DNA of 64,000 nt from Stakelama portus (GTDB taxonomy: Bacteria > Pseudomonadota > Alphaproteobacteria > Sphingomonadales > Sphingomonadaceae): NCBI RefSeq assembly GCF_003171655.1, contig NZ_QFZL01000001.1:372001-436000 (forward strand), in the 5' to 3' direction. The notes beneath the pieces were generated by a model. It saw only the letters and a program-made list of their open reading frames with translations. It had not been told where the DNA came from and did no database searches. The translations under genes were made by a program, and so were the position numbers. Shown here piece by piece: positions 16,525 to 24,995 of this stretch (position 1 is the stretch's first letter; the number at the start of each line of letters is the position of its first letter).

Positions 16525-17060
16525 TGTTGGATCAGATCCTGAATGAGAACGTCCGCCACGACACCCGGCCCGAGTGCGCCGGTGGCGCGCACCAGCATCT
16601 CTTCCTTGATGCGATAGACCGCTGCCGATCCGGCAAGATCGACCGGGCGCAATTCGCGCAGAAACGGCTGATAGGCGTCGAGCAGCACGGGAAGCTTCTC
16701 TTCCAGGCCCGCGCCATTGGGTCCGGGCACCAGCATGAAATGGATCTTGAGGAAGCGCGCGCCGCCGTCGGGCGAACGCAGGTTCACGATCATCGCCGGC
16801 ACATCGACAAAGGCGGCGGCCTCACCTTCGGCGCCGCCATGTTCGCCGCCACCCTCGGCCGGTGCGGCATGGTCGCCACCTTCCTGCGCAGCGGCTTCCT
16901 CATGCGTTTCGGCGCCACCGCCACCCGAGAGCATCATCGCCGCGCCGCCACCGCCGCCCAGCACGACGACTGCCGCGGCGGCGCCGATGATGATGAGCTT
17001 CTTCTTGCTCTTCTTCTTCGGGGCGGCCTCTTCCGCCACTTCGACGATTTCATCCGTCAT
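16521..17060 (-). CDS. fliL: Flagellar basal-body protein FliL
   Basis: This 179-residue protein has a lysine-rich cytoplasmic start and one membrane helix at about 23-45. A glycine/histidine/glutamate-rich linker is followed by the periplasmic FliL domain (FVDVPAMIVNLRSPDG, then FLKIHFMLV). FliL surrounds or stabilises the MotAB stator. I chose the ATG at 17060, about 10 nt after AGGGA, because the residues before it are not conserved. It is first in fliL-fliM-DUF6468-motE and divergent from flgF. Confidence 0.92.
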   Translation of the reverse strand: MTDEIVEVAEEAAPKKKSKKKLIIIGAAAAVVVLGGGGGAAMMLSGGGGAETHEEAAAQEGGDHAAPAEGGGEHGGAEGEAAAFVDVPAMIVNLRSPDGGARFLKIHFMLVPGPNGAGLEEKLPVLLDAYQPFLRELRPVDLAGSAAVYRIKEEMLVRATGALGPGVVADVLIQDLIQQ

Positions 17061-17113
17061 GTCCGACTTCCCTGGAATTGAACGCACGAACACCCGTCCG
17101 GGCGATTTCTTCC

Positions 17114-17120
17114 TATTATA
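17114..17120. promoter_or_regulatory. Symmetric TATTATA -10 element between fliL and flgF
   Basis: The sequence TCCTATTATAGGA is a near-perfect palindrome. The minus strand gives TCCTATAAT for fliL (leader about 48 nt) and the plus strand gives TCCTATTAT for flgF (leader about 52 nt). Confidence 0.6.
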
Positions 17121-17132
17121 GGATCAACGCCC

Positions 17133-17145
17133 GGCAAAAACTGCC
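17133..17145. promoter_or_regulatory. Palindrome GGCAAAAACTGCC, candidate FlbD site
   Basis: It has perfect GGCA/TGCC arms. It sits 12 nt upstream of the fliL -10 hexamer and just downstream of the predicted flgF start. One bound dimer could therefore activate fliL and block flgF. Confidence 0.55.
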
Positions 17146-17177
17146 TAGTGCGTCGATTTTGAAAACGGAAAAGCGCG

Positions 17178-17921
17178 ATGGACATTTCTTCCTATGTGCT
17201 GCTGAGCCACGAACAGGCGCTGCGTCGTCGCATGGACGTCGTGTCGAACAATCTGGCGAACATGACGACCGTGGGATTCAAGCGCGAAGCGCCGGTGTTC
17301 CATGAATATGTCGAACAGACCGACAGCAGTGTCCGGTCCGCACAGACGACGTCGTTCGTGCTCGATTACGGCACGGTGCACGATACCAGCAATGGCGGGT
17401 TCCAACCGACCGGCAATCCGCTCGACGTGATGATCGACGGGCCGGGATATCTGGCGGTCGAAGCGCCAGGCGGCGAAGTCGCCTATACGCGTGCGGGTTT
17501 CATCAAGGTGCTGGAATCGGGTGAACTGGCGACAGCCGGCGGACAGAAAATCCTGGGCGAGGGCGGTCAGCCGATCGCGGTTCCGCCCGATCAGGCCGCC
17601 AATCTGAGCATTACCGAAGACGGCACGGTGATGGGGCGCGATGGTCCGCTGGGGCGCATCGCCGTCACGGTGTTCGACAATGAAGGCAGTGTCGATCCGC
17701 GCGGCGACGGGCTGTTCACCGGCAATGGCGGACGCGAACTTGCCGCTGCCGAAACAAAGGTCCGCAGCGGCGGGGTGGAGGGATCGAACGTCAATGCGAT
17801 CTCCGAAACCACCGACATGATCGAGATTTTGCGCGCCTATCAGGCCAGCCAGAACATGTCCCAGAACATGGCCGATCTGCGCAAGCGCGCGATCGAGCGG
17901 CTGGGCCGCCCGGGCGCCTGA
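17178..17921 (+). CDS. flgF: Flagellar proximal rod protein FlgF
   Basis: This 247-residue rod protein has the N-terminal motif VVSNNLANMTTVGFKRE and the C-terminal block VEGSNVNAISETTDMIEILRAYQ. FlgF forms part of the proximal rod crossing the periplasm. It opens flgF-flgG-flgA-flgH and is divergent from fliL across a shared symmetric promoter. The ribosome-binding site is weak (GGAAAAG). Confidence 0.94.
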   Translation: MDISSYVLLSHEQALRRRMDVVSNNLANMTTVGFKREAPVFHEYVEQTDSSVRSAQTTSFVLDYGTVHDTSNGGFQPTGNPLDVMIDGPGYLAVEAPGGEVAYTRAGFIKVLESGELATAGGQKILGEGGQPIAVPPDQAANLSITEDGTVMGRDGPLGRIAVTVFDNEGSVDPRGDGLFTGNGGRELAAAETKVRSGGVEGSNVNAISETTDMIEILRAYQASQNMSQNMADLRKRAIERLGRPGA

Positions 17922-17960
17922 TTCACCCCATTCAACGTTTCAGAGTGAAGGAACGAACCA

Positions 17961-18743
17961 ATGCGATCGCTCTCAATAGCCGGCACCGGCATGCTCGCGC
18001 AGCAGACCAATGTCGACGTCATTTCGAACAACATCGCCAATATGAACACCACTGCCTTCAAGCGGCAGCGGGCGGAATTTCAGGATCTTCTCTATCAGCA
18101 GATCACGCGCCCCGGTTCCGCGTCGGGCGGGGATTCGATGGTGCCGTCGGGCATTCAGATCGGATCGGGCGTGCGCACCGGTGGCGTCTATCGGATCATC
18201 GAACAGGGCTCGATGATGCAGACCGATAATCCGCTCGACCTGGGCATTCAGGGGCGCGGCTATTTTCAGGTGACGCTGCCTTCGGGCGATACCGCCTACA
18301 CCCGTGACGGATCGTTTCAGGTGTCCGATCAGGGCGAACTGGTGACGCAGGACGGCTATCCGGTTCAGCCGGGCATCACCATCCCCCAGGAAGCGATCGC
18401 GGTTACCGTATCGAAGACCGGCGAGGTTCAGGTGATGGTCGCGGGCGATCCGCAGCCGCAGACCGTGGGACAGCTCGAACTGGCGACCTTCATGAACGAA
18501 AGCGGGCTTGAGGCGCAGGGCGGCAATCTGTTCCTTGAAACCGCCGCATCGGGTCAGCCGACGGTCGCCGCGCCGGGCGAGCCGGGTGTCGGCATCCTCA
18601 ATCAGGGGTTCCTCGAATCCTCGAACGTCAATCCGGTTGCCGAAATCACGGCACTGATTTCGGCCCAGCGCGCCTATGAAATGAACAGCCGGGTGGTGAA
18701 GACCGCAGACGAGATGCTGGCGACCACCAGCCAGCTGCGCTGA
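17961..18743 (+). CDS. flgG: Flagellar distal rod protein FlgG
   Basis: This 260-residue protein has SIAGTGMLAQQTNVDVISNN at the start and FLESSNVNPVAEITALISAQ at the end, both classic FlgG blocks. It forms the distal rod. The ATG follows AAGGA. Its stop overlaps the flgA start (TGATG). Confidence 0.95.
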   Translation: MRSLSIAGTGMLAQQTNVDVISNNIANMNTTAFKRQRAEFQDLLYQQITRPGSASGGDSMVPSGIQIGSGVRTGGVYRIIEQGSMMQTDNPLDLGIQGRGYFQVTLPSGDTAYTRDGSFQVSDQGELVTQDGYPVQPGITIPQEAIAVTVSKTGEVQVMVAGDPQPQTVGQLELATFMNESGLEAQGGNLFLETAASGQPTVAAPGEPGVGILNQGFLESSNVNPVAEITALISAQRAYEMNSRVVKTADEMLATTSQLR

Positions 18744-19192
18744 TGCGTATCGCATTCACCTGCGCTGCGCTGCTGGCGGCGATCCTGCTTCCGCAGGAAG
18801 CGGCGGCTCAGGAGGTCGAGGTCGCCGTGCTGGTGCGCGACGTGCCGCGTGGCGAATTGCTGGCGGCAAGCGATTTCACCACCGACAGCGGCACCCAGGT
18901 GCAGGCGCGCAGTGCGCTGACCCCGCGTGAGGCAAGCGGGCTCGAACTGCGGCGCAACCTGCGCGAGGGCAGCATCGTGCGCCGCACCGATGTGCAGGAG
19001 CCACGGCTGGTGCGTCGGGGCGAGCCGGTGACGATCCGGCTGGTCAACGGTTCGCTCGTCATCGCCACCAGCGGCCGCGCATTGGGCGATGCCGCCGACG
19101 GCGAACTCGTCCGCGTCGTCACCAGCACCACCAGCCGCACGCTCGACGCCGTTGTCGACGGACCGGGCAGCGTGCGGATCGCATTGCCATGA
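18743..19192 (+). CDS. flgA: Flagellar P-ring chaperone FlgA
   Basis: This 149-residue protein has a signal peptide (residues 1-22, ending AAAQ) and a SAF-type domain (VLVRDVPRGELLAASDF; later GEPVTIRLVNGSLVI). FlgA is a periplasmic chaperone for P-ring assembly by FlgI, encoded at 36867. It is short but complete for the alphaproteobacterial form. Translation is coupled to flgG. Confidence 0.9.
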   Translation: MRIAFTCAALLAAILLPQEAAAQEVEVAVLVRDVPRGELLAASDFTTDSGTQVQARSALTPREASGLELRRNLREGSIVRRTDVQEPRLVRRGEPVTIRLVNGSLVIATSGRALGDAADGELVRVVTSTTSRTLDAVVDGPGSVRIALP

Positions 19193-19243
19193 TTGCAGGC
19201 GGACCTTCCGGCCCGCGATAAATTTCATCGGAGTATCAGGGAC

Positions 19244-20011
19244 ATGAAACGCATTATCGCGATTGCCGTCATCGGCGGCATGGTTTCGGGCTGCGGCGCC
19301 GTCGGGCGGCTCAGCCAGGTCGGCAAGGCGCCGGAGCTCACGGCGATCCAGCCGGTGGCGGCACCTCAGATCGAACCGTCGCTTGCGGCGCCGGCCGATC
19401 GCGTCGGCAATGGCGCGGGGCAGCAGGTTCGCGTCGCACAGGCGGCAACGTCCGGGGCATCCTTGTTCCGCACCGGAGCGGGCGCGCTGTTCCGCGATCA
19501 GCGTGCATCGTCGACGGGCGACATTCTGACGATCCGGATCCGGATCGCCGACAAGGCCAATCTGGGCAACAATACCTCGCGCACACGGGGCGGGTCCGAA
19601 AGCGGCGGCATCGCCGGACTGCTCGGCCTGCAAACGCCGCTGCAGAATATCCTGCCGGGCAATCCCGATCCCTCGACGCTGGTCGATACCAGCAGCACGT
19701 CGCAATTTTCCGGCGGCGGATCGACCGCGCGTTCGGAAACCATCGACATGACGATGGCGGCGATCGTCACCCAGGTGCTGCCCAACGGCAATCTGGTGAT
19801 CCGCGGTCGCCAGGAAGTGCGCGTCAATTTCGAAATGCGCGAGCTGATCCTGACCGGCATCGTTCGTCCGCAGGATATCGAGCGCGACAATTCGATCCAG
19901 CACAGCAAGATCGCCGAAGCGCGCATCATCTATGGCGGTCGCGGACAGCTTACCGACGCGCAGCAGGCGCGCTGGGGTCAGCAGATCTACGACGCATTGT
20001 TTCCGTTCTGA
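19244..20011 (+). CDS. flgH: Flagellar L-ring lipoprotein FlgH
   Basis: This 255-residue protein has a lipoprotein signal with lipobox VSGC (Cys17 or close). The FlgH core follows (LFRDQRASSTGDILTIRI, then GNLVIRGRQEVRVNFEMREL). It forms the outer-membrane L ring. I chose the ATG at 19244 because the signal peptide starts there; upstream residues look non-coding. It ends the operon before a terminator. Confidence 0.94.
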   Translation: MKRIIAIAVIGGMVSGCGAVGRLSQVGKAPELTAIQPVAAPQIEPSLAAPADRVGNGAGQQVRVAQAATSGASLFRTGAGALFRDQRASSTGDILTIRIRIADKANLGNNTSRTRGGSESGGIAGLLGLQTPLQNILPGNPDPSTLVDTSSTSQFSGGGSTARSETIDMTMAAIVTQVLPNGNLVIRGRQEVRVNFEMRELILTGIVRPQDIERDNSIQHSKIAEARIIYGGRGQLTDAQQARWGQQIYDALFPF

Positions 20012-20046
20012 CGGTTTCCGCCGATCCTGCGGGATTGGTGGACAAG

Positions 20047-20086
20047 GCCGGGCGCATCGGGGGGTGCGTCCGGCTTTTCTTTTTTG
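20047..20086 (+). terminator. Rho-independent terminator after flgH
   Basis: A 10-bp stem (GCCGGGCGCA / TGCGTCCGGC, one G-T pair) with an 8-nt loop is followed by a T-rich run. Confidence 0.8.
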
Positions 20087-20116
20087 GGCGCGACCGGGCC
20101 GAATTCGGCCTTAGCC

Positions 20117-20160
20117 GGAATCTTTTGCCGGGCAGAGGCGGGTAGGCGGCAAATCTTGCC
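20117..20160. promoter_or_regulatory. Tandem GGCA-N5-TGCC-type sites upstream of flagellin
   Basis: A full site GGCAAATCTTGCC is at 20148-20160 and a degenerate one, GGAATCTTTTGCC, at 20117-20129. Their centres are 31 bp apart, about three helical turns. The 325-nt gap between flgH and fliC holds these sites, the flgH terminator and the flagellin promoter. Confidence 0.55.
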
Positions 20161-20234
20161 GGATTTTCGCGGCTTAATCATTGATAAACCGAGAAAATTT
20201 TCAAGAGTGATTTGGGTCCTTCGCGAATGCCCTC

Positions 20235-20240
20235 CACAAT
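20235..20240 (+). promoter_or_regulatory. Variant -10 element (CTCCACAAT) of flagellin gene
   Basis: The plus strand reads CCCTCCACAATAGAGG. It aligns with the shared element except for CACAAT. A TTGGGT lies 17 nt upstream and could be a weak -35. The leader is about 90 nt, long enough to be a target for FlbT. Confidence 0.45.
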
Positions 20241-20336
20241 AGAGGTGCAGGCATTGGAACACGCCTGTCGCGGGTCGGCGCCTCCGACCCAAAAGGCCGC
20301 AGAACGCGACCGCTGTACTCCAGAAGGATGATTACG

Positions 20337-21188
20337 ATGGGTTTTTCCGTCAACACTAACACCGGCGCGATGGCCGCGCTGCAGAGCCTGACCGAAACCA
20401 ACAAGGGCCTTGCCAAGACCCAGAGCCGCATCAACACCGGCCTGTCGGTTTCGTCGACCAAGGATGACTCGGCTTCGTTCACGATTGCGCAGACGCTTCG
20501 CGGCGATCTGGGCGGTCTGAAGTCGGTGAGCTCGTCGCTGAGCCGCGCCAAGAGCGTGGTCGACGTGGCGACTGCCGGCACCGAGCAGATTTCGGACATC
20601 GTCAACGAAATGAAGGCCAAGGCCTATCAGTCGGCCGACGATGGTATCGACCAGGCGAGCCGTGATGCCATCAACGAGGATTTCAAGGCGTTGCGCGATC
20701 AGATCACGACGATCGTCGACTCTTCGGAATTCAACGGCACCAACCTCCTGAAGGCTTCGGGCGGCACCGTTACGGCGCTCCAGTCGCTCAAGGACTCCGA
20801 CGGCACCGGCACCTGGGACCCCGATTCGCTCAGCGTAGCGAACCAGGGCCTGGATCTGGGCGGTTCGGTGGTGACCGTTTCTTCGAGCGGCGACATCAGC
20901 ACGCAGGCCAATGCGCAGGCGATGATCGACACCCTCGAAACCACGCAGGACAACCTCAACACGACCCTCAGCACGCTCGGCGCGGCTTCGCGCAAGATCG
21001 ACGCACAGTCGTCCTTCACGAGCAAGCTTTCGGACGTGATCGAGGGTGGTATCGGCAACCTCGTCGACGCCGACCTGGCGAAGGAATCGGCAAAGCTGCA
21101 GGCCCTGCAGGTCAAGCAGCAGCTGGGTGTCCAGGCTCTTGGCATTGCCAACCAGGCACCGCAGACGATCACTTCGCTGTTCCGTTAA
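20337..21188 (+). CDS. fliC: Flagellin
   Basis: This 283-residue protein has conserved flagellin ends: N-terminal SVNTNTGAMAALQSL and RINTGLSVSSTKDD, and C-terminal SFTSKLSDVIEGGIGNLVDA then ALGIANQAPQTITSLFR. The surface-exposed middle is short, as in alphaproteobacterial flagellins, so the filament subunit is about 28-29 kDa. I chose the second ATG (20337), about 10 nt after AAGGA. FlbT and FlaF are its expected post-transcriptional regulators. A single flagellin gene is seen in this window. Confidence 0.96.
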   Translation: MGFSVNTNTGAMAALQSLTETNKGLAKTQSRINTGLSVSSTKDDSASFTIAQTLRGDLGGLKSVSSSLSRAKSVVDVATAGTEQISDIVNEMKAKAYQSADDGIDQASRDAINEDFKALRDQITTIVDSSEFNGTNLLKASGGTVTALQSLKDSDGTGTWDPDSLSVANQGLDLGGSVVTVSSSGDISTQANAQAMIDTLETTQDNLNTTLSTLGAASRKIDAQSSFTSKLSDVIEGGIGNLVDADLAKESAKLQALQVKQQLGVQALGIANQAPQTITSLFR

Positions 21189-21236
21189 GGGCGCGCTCCG
21201 CGCTTTGCCCTGGAAGCGTGGAGAGCACTCTTTGCC

Positions 21237-21272
21237 GGGCCAGGACGATCCGTCGTCCTGGCCCTTTTTTTA
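21237..21272 (+). terminator. Strong rho-independent terminator after flagellin
   Basis: A perfect 12-bp stem (GGGCCAGGACGA / TCGTCCTGGCCC) with a TCCG loop is followed by seven T. Confidence 0.92.
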
Positions 21273-21328
21273 TCTGCGCGGCGCGTGATCGCGGTGCGTG
21301 GAACCGGCCCGAAAGCGGACAAATTGTC

Positions 21329-21334
21329 TATAAT
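21329..21334 (+). promoter_or_regulatory. TCTATAAT -10 element of unknown gene at 21357
   Basis: The plus strand reads TTGTCTATAATAGAG. An 11-bp palindrome GACAAATTGTC abuts it upstream (21318-21328) and may be a diverged regulator site. The leader is only about 16 nt, starting close to the AGGAG site. Confidence 0.55.
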
Positions 21335-21356
21335 AGAGTAAGGTCAGGAGAAACCA

Positions 21357-21758
21357 TTGTTTCCGCGAATTCGAGAGATCACCGATGCCTTTGGCGGCCG
21401 GCTGCGAGTCAGCGTCGAAGAACATCCTTCGGGCGCCTTGATCGTGATCGAGCGCCCCGATGCGACCACCGGCGACCGGGTGTTGCTCGACGGATATGGG
21501 TGCGATGTTCTCGCCGGTTTCGTGATGTCATCGCGCCTCGCGGTACCGCACAGCCTGCCCGGCGAACATGTCGATGGCAGCTTCGGCGCGGCGTTCCGCC
21601 TCGACCTCGATCCGGCCGCGGCGATCTGTGTCACCGAACGCGGCGGCGGCGAAGTGGAGATCCCTTCGCCTTTCTGGGACCGGCTCTACGCCGAACTCTG
21701 TCTGGTTTCCGCCCATGCGCGCGAGCTGGCGCGGCGGGCCGAGGCACGGGTGCATTGA
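21357..21758 (+). CDS. Unknown protein downstream of flagellin
   Basis: I do not recognise this 133-residue protein. It starts at TTG, with AGGAG about 7 nt upstream, and the flagellar-type -10 element just upstream fits that start. The N-terminal half looks like beta structure (RLRVSVEEHPSGALIVIERP) and the C-terminus is helical (FWDRLYAELCLVSAHARELARR). There is no membrane segment. Its own TCTATAAT promoter and position after fliC suggest a flagellar role, for example regulation or a flagellin partner; this is inference. Confidence 0.6.
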   Translation: MFPRIREITDAFGGRLRVSVEEHPSGALIVIERPDATTGDRVLLDGYGCDVLAGFVMSSRLAVPHSLPGEHVDGSFGAAFRLDLDPAAAICVTERGGGEVEIPSPFWDRLYAELCLVSAHARELARRAEARVH

Positions 21759-21873
21759 CCCCGATTCTGCCCGGGAATTCTACGTATAGGCGAATTCCTA
21801 AATTCAGGGGCCGGGGAACCCCCTGTAGGTGAGGAACATCGCGATGGATGTCGCGACATCAGGGGAACGAAAC

Positions 21874-22236
21874 ATGGAATTGCGTACGCTGCGTGTTGCC
21901 GAACAGACCCAAGCCGATGCGAATGAATATCGCGTCACGCTGACGCTCGGCGTCGCGGACGCGCAGGCATTGTGGACTGCGGCGGCCGAACGTGCGCTGC
22001 AGTCACCGGGGATGACGCTGGGCGACGTGCTCGACACGCTGGGCCCGCGCGAAGATCCTTCGATTGCCGATTGTATCGCCATGCTCGCCATTCCCAACGC
22101 TATTCCGGGCTGTTCCCTCGAAGATGCGCGTATCCGGTCGATCGAGGAGGCAGGCGCGGCACCGATCGCGTTGTCGCGCCTGCCTGTCCCTTCTTTCGGT
22201 ATCAAAGCCGGCGGGGCATTTTCGGCGCACGCCTGA
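21874..22236 (+). CDS. Unknown small protein near flagellin
   Basis: I do not recognise this 120-residue protein. I chose the ATG at 21874, preceded by AGGGGAACGAAAC, over an upstream ATG. The sequence has an N-terminal beta-like part (RVTLTLGVADAQALW) and a region with a short GCSLEDARI motif. No membrane segment is seen. It follows the previous unknown gene by 115 nt and ends before a strong terminator, so the two may be co-transcribed. Confidence 0.55.
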   Translation: MELRTLRVAEQTQADANEYRVTLTLGVADAQALWTAAAERALQSPGMTLGDVLDTLGPREDPSIADCIAMLAIPNAIPGCSLEDARIRSIEEAGAAPIALSRLPVPSFGIKAGGAFSAHA

Positions 22237-22259
22237 CCCGAAACCCAAAATTGCTCCCT

Positions 22260-22296
22260 GGACCGTTCCTTCCCCCTTTGGAGCGGTCCTTTTTTT
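22260..22296 (+). terminator. Rho-independent terminator after the gene at 21874
   Basis: A 10-bp stem (GGACCGTTCC / GGAGCGGTCC, one G-T pair) is followed by seven T. Confidence 0.85.
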
Positions 22297-22327
22297 GTCT
22301 GTAGAATGCGGTAGCCCCAAATGCGAA

Positions 22328-22358
22328 GCGGCAGGCCGGAGGGGGACCGGCCTGCCGC
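22328..22358. other. Strong intergenic hairpin, 12-bp perfect stem
   Basis: GCGGCAGGCCGG and CCGGCCTGCCGC form a perfect stem around a 7-nt loop. It lies downstream of flgD (minus) and could end that transcript, although no T-run follows on either strand. The 302-nt gap 22237-22538 holds this hairpin, a second one (GGCGGATC / GATCCGCC, about 22400-22436) and a TCTATAAA sequence at 22452-22457. Confidence 0.6.
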
Positions 22359-22538
22359 AAAACTCTTTTGCCCTTGCGGACGAAGGAGAGGGGGAACCGG
22401 GCGGATCGCGAGGGGATCGGTTCGTGGATCCGCCGCGGTTCTTACTTAATTTATAGAGTGGAATGGCGCTCCCGATCGGATTTCTGCACGCGCAAAACCT
22501 CAGGATTTATACGGGTCAGGAACGATACGCTGCGGCGC

Positions 22539-23195
22539 TCAGCCGCCGATGCGGAGCAGGCGCGACGCGGGCACTTCGGCACCGTTGACGTTCAGCGTGA
22601 CCGTGCCGTCGGTCATATGCACGTCGCTCACCGTTCCGATTCCGTGCACCGTCATGTCGATGCGTGCGCCATTGGCGTCTGCGCCGGCGAGTTCGAGCGT
22701 ATAGTTGCCGGGAGCCGCAGCGGAGCCGTTCGATTTGATGCCGTCCCATTCGAACCGTCCCGACGATGCCGGATCCAGCTCGCGGGTCGCGACGACACGG
22801 CCATTGGCGTCCTTGACGGTCGCGGTCAGCGACGCGACGTTGCGCTCCGACGACCAGCTCCAGGCTGCGGGGGCATCGCCCAGAGCCGAGCTGGCGGAAT
22901 CGAATTCAACCTCACGGCCGAGCAGCGAGGACGCCTGTACCAGGTCGCTCGATCCCATCGCCGTCAGAATCTGCTGCAGCGTCTGGGTCTGCTGGATCGA
23001 CTGTTCGACCTGCGAATATTGCACCAGCTGCTGGGTATATTCCGACGTGTCCATCGGATCGAGCGGATCCTGATTCTGCATCTGGATCGTCAACAGCTTC
23101 AGGAACATGTCGAAATCGGCATTCAGCCCCGAAAGCGATGAATTGCCGCTCGCCTGTGCGGCGGCGGTGTTGTTGTTCGTCGTGACGGTCGTCAT
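22539..23195 (-). CDS. flgD: Hook assembly (scaffold) protein FlgD
   Basis: This 218-residue protein has the FlgD N-terminal block (DFDMFLKLLTIQMQNQDPLDPMD, abbreviated: FLKLLTIQMQNQDPL), then an Ig-like/FlgD beta domain in the second half (TATVKDANGRVV, GNYTLELAGADANG). FlgD caps the growing hook and is exported through the flagellar apparatus. I chose the ATG at 23195, about 8 nt after GAGGA, over a TTG at 23213. It overlaps or abuts the end of fliK and is co-transcribed with it. Confidence 0.93.
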   Translation of the reverse strand: MTTVTTNNNTAAAQASGNSSLSGLNADFDMFLKLLTIQMQNQDPLDPMDTSEYTQQLVQYSQVEQSIQQTQTLQQILTAMGSSDLVQASSLLGREVEFDSASSALGDAPAAWSWSSERNVASLTATVKDANGRVVATRELDPASSGRFEWDGIKSNGSAAAPGNYTLELAGADANGARIDMTVHGIGTVSDVHMTDGTVTLNVNGAEVPASRLLRIGG

Positions 23196-23205
23196 CGAGA
23201 TATCC

Positions 23206-24924
23206 TCATGCAATCAGATCGACCCGGCCATCGGACCGGACCGGGCGATATCCGCTTTCGCTGTCGCCAAAATCGCCGTCATCGGCGGGAATCGGAGCAG
23301 CGCCGGGACGCGGCTGGCCGCCATTCCCGCCATTGCCCTGCTGGTTCATCATCTGCTGCTGACTGCCGTCGCTGCGGCTTTCGAAGCGGAAGCTCTGTGT
23401 GTCGGCGCGGATACCCGCCTGATCCAGCGCGCGCGTCAGCTCCACGGCGTCGCGGCGCAAAAGGTCGAGCGCATGGTGGTTATCGGCCTTCAGCGTGGCC
23501 TGAACATTGCCCTTGTCGTCAAATGCCAGCGTGACTTCGACACGGCCGAGTTCGCCCGGCGTCATGCGCACGCGCACCATATCCTCGCCATTTTTCGCAC
23601 GGTGCGCGATCGCGATGCCCAGATCGCGTCCCACGCTGCCCGAACGCGCGTCGATTTCGATTTCGTGCCTCGGCGCGGGCGCGGGGGCCAGTGCGGGGCT
23701 GGGCGTCGCGGCGGCAGGCGCGGCGTGGGCGGCGACCGGCGCCGCCGGAGCGGGAACGCGGTCGGGTTGCGGGGTAGCGTTCGCCGCGCGCGGCTCCGGC
23801 AATGGCGGTTGGGGCGTCGCCGCGCGTTCGCTGGTCATGGCGGGGTCGGGCGGCGTGGGCTTGCGGCCAGCGGCGTTGTCTTCCGACCCGTCCCGCGCGT
23901 CGGTTCCGGTGTCCGGCTGGAACGCTGTCAGTGGCGCATCGTCCTTGCCGTCCTGGGCGGCGGCGACGGGATGGCCGTTGCCCGGCGCAGCGGTCGCTAC
24001 GCGGATCTGGCCGGGCGTTTTGGCATCGCCTGGGTTCGGGGACGTGTTGGCGATGTCCGGCTGCGGCGCGACGGTCGCGAGCGGCGGAGCGACCGGCGTC
24101 GCCGCGATCTCCGCAACGGTCACCGTATCGCGCGCGACATCGTCCTTCGGTGCGCGCCCGGTCAGCGGAGCAGGCGTTTGCGCTTTCTCCGGCGATCCTG
24201 GCCGGGCAGCATCGCCGGCCGCGATTGTCGGTGCGTCGGGCACGGCCGGCTGCGGGGGCGCAAGTCCCTCCGCCGCTTTGGTCTGGCCTTGCGGAGCGAT
24301 CCGGCTGGGAGCGGGAGATGCGGGAGCCGCAGGCGTAGCGCTGGGGGCCGAAACGACAGGGCTCTCCGTTGCCACCGGAGCGGCGGGCGCATCCGCAATG
24401 GATTGCCGCGCGGCGGCGACCGCCGGGGCCGCTTCGGGCGCGGAGATCGGGAGTTTCGGCGTTGCTGCGATGATATCGGCCTGCGCAACATCGCCGTCGA
24501 TCGCAGGGTCAGCCATATCGGGCTTGGCGTCGATGCCTGCAGGTAGCGGCACGGTAGCGACGGCCTTGCCCGAAGTCGCGCTCGTCTGAATCAGCGAAGC
24601 CCCCGTCAACAATTCGGGCAGCATCGAACGCCGCGCACGCGGCTCCGCCGTGGCGGGCATCGGCGCAGGCAGCGATGGAGCGATCTCAAGCGGCGTTTGC
24701 CTCTCGGGCAACATGGGTGCGCCTGCGCGTACGTTTCCGACCGGCGCGGGAATGGGCAATGTTTCGCAGGCGAGACCGGGCTGCTTGTCTGCGCCACCGG
24801 GCAAAGCAGAAACGGCCGTCTTGCCGCCGTCCACCATCAGCGCGAAACCGGGGCTGGCCTTGTCGATCCGGGCAAAGCCGGGGAGCAGCGCATCGACGGC
24901 GAGGCCGTTGTCGGCAACTTTCAT
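23206..24924 (-). CDS. fliK: Flagellar hook-length control protein FliK
   Basis: This 572-residue protein is very rich in proline and alanine over residues 60-430, the expected exported ruler. It ends in the conserved FliK C-terminal domain (VRMTPGELGRVEVTLAFDD, LKADNHHALDLLRRDA, then LTRALDQAGI) that switches export substrate through FlhB. I chose the ATG at 24924, since residues before it in the longer frame look non-coding and overlap the flhA end. It opens the fliK-flgD operon from a TCTATAAT element. Confidence 0.9.
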   Translation of the reverse strand: MKVADNGLAVDALLPGFARIDKASPGFALMVDGGKTAVSALPGGADKQPGLACETLPIPAPVGNVRAGAPMLPERQTPLEIAPSLPAPMPATAEPRARRSMLPELLTGASLIQTSATSGKAVATVPLPAGIDAKPDMADPAIDGDVAQADIIAATPKLPISAPEAAPAVAAARQSIADAPAAPVATESPVVSAPSATPAAPASPAPSRIAPQGQTKAAEGLAPPQPAVPDAPTIAAGDAARPGSPEKAQTPAPLTGRAPKDDVARDTVTVAEIAATPVAPPLATVAPQPDIANTSPNPGDAKTPGQIRVATAAPGNGHPVAAAQDGKDDAPLTAFQPDTGTDARDGSEDNAAGRKPTPPDPAMTSERAATPQPPLPEPRAANATPQPDRVPAPAAPVAAHAAPAAATPSPALAPAPAPRHEIEIDARSGSVGRDLGIAIAHRAKNGEDMVRVRMTPGELGRVEVTLAFDDKGNVQATLKADNHHALDLLRRDAVELTRALDQAGIRADTQSFRFESRSDGSQQQMMNQQGNGGNGGQPRPGAAPIPADDGDFGDSESGYRPVRSDGRVDLIA

Positions 24925-24964
24925 GCAGCACTCTCTTTGCGTGGCCGCCTGGAGGCCACCTCTC

Positions 24965-24970
24965 ATTATA
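24965..24970 (-). promoter_or_regulatory. TCTATAAT -10 element of fliK-flgD
   Basis: The minus strand reads CCATCCTCTATAATGAGAGG, with a leader of about 34 nt. It lies between the flhA stop and fliK, so the latter can be expressed separately. Confidence 0.6.
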
Positions 24971-24995
24971 GAGGATGGCCGTTCCGGGTGGCGGT

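Noticed and set aside
22452..22457. TCTATAAA as a promoter for a protein-coding gene
   Set aside because: No ORF follows on the minus strand before the downstream terminator region; kept only as a possible small-RNA promoter.
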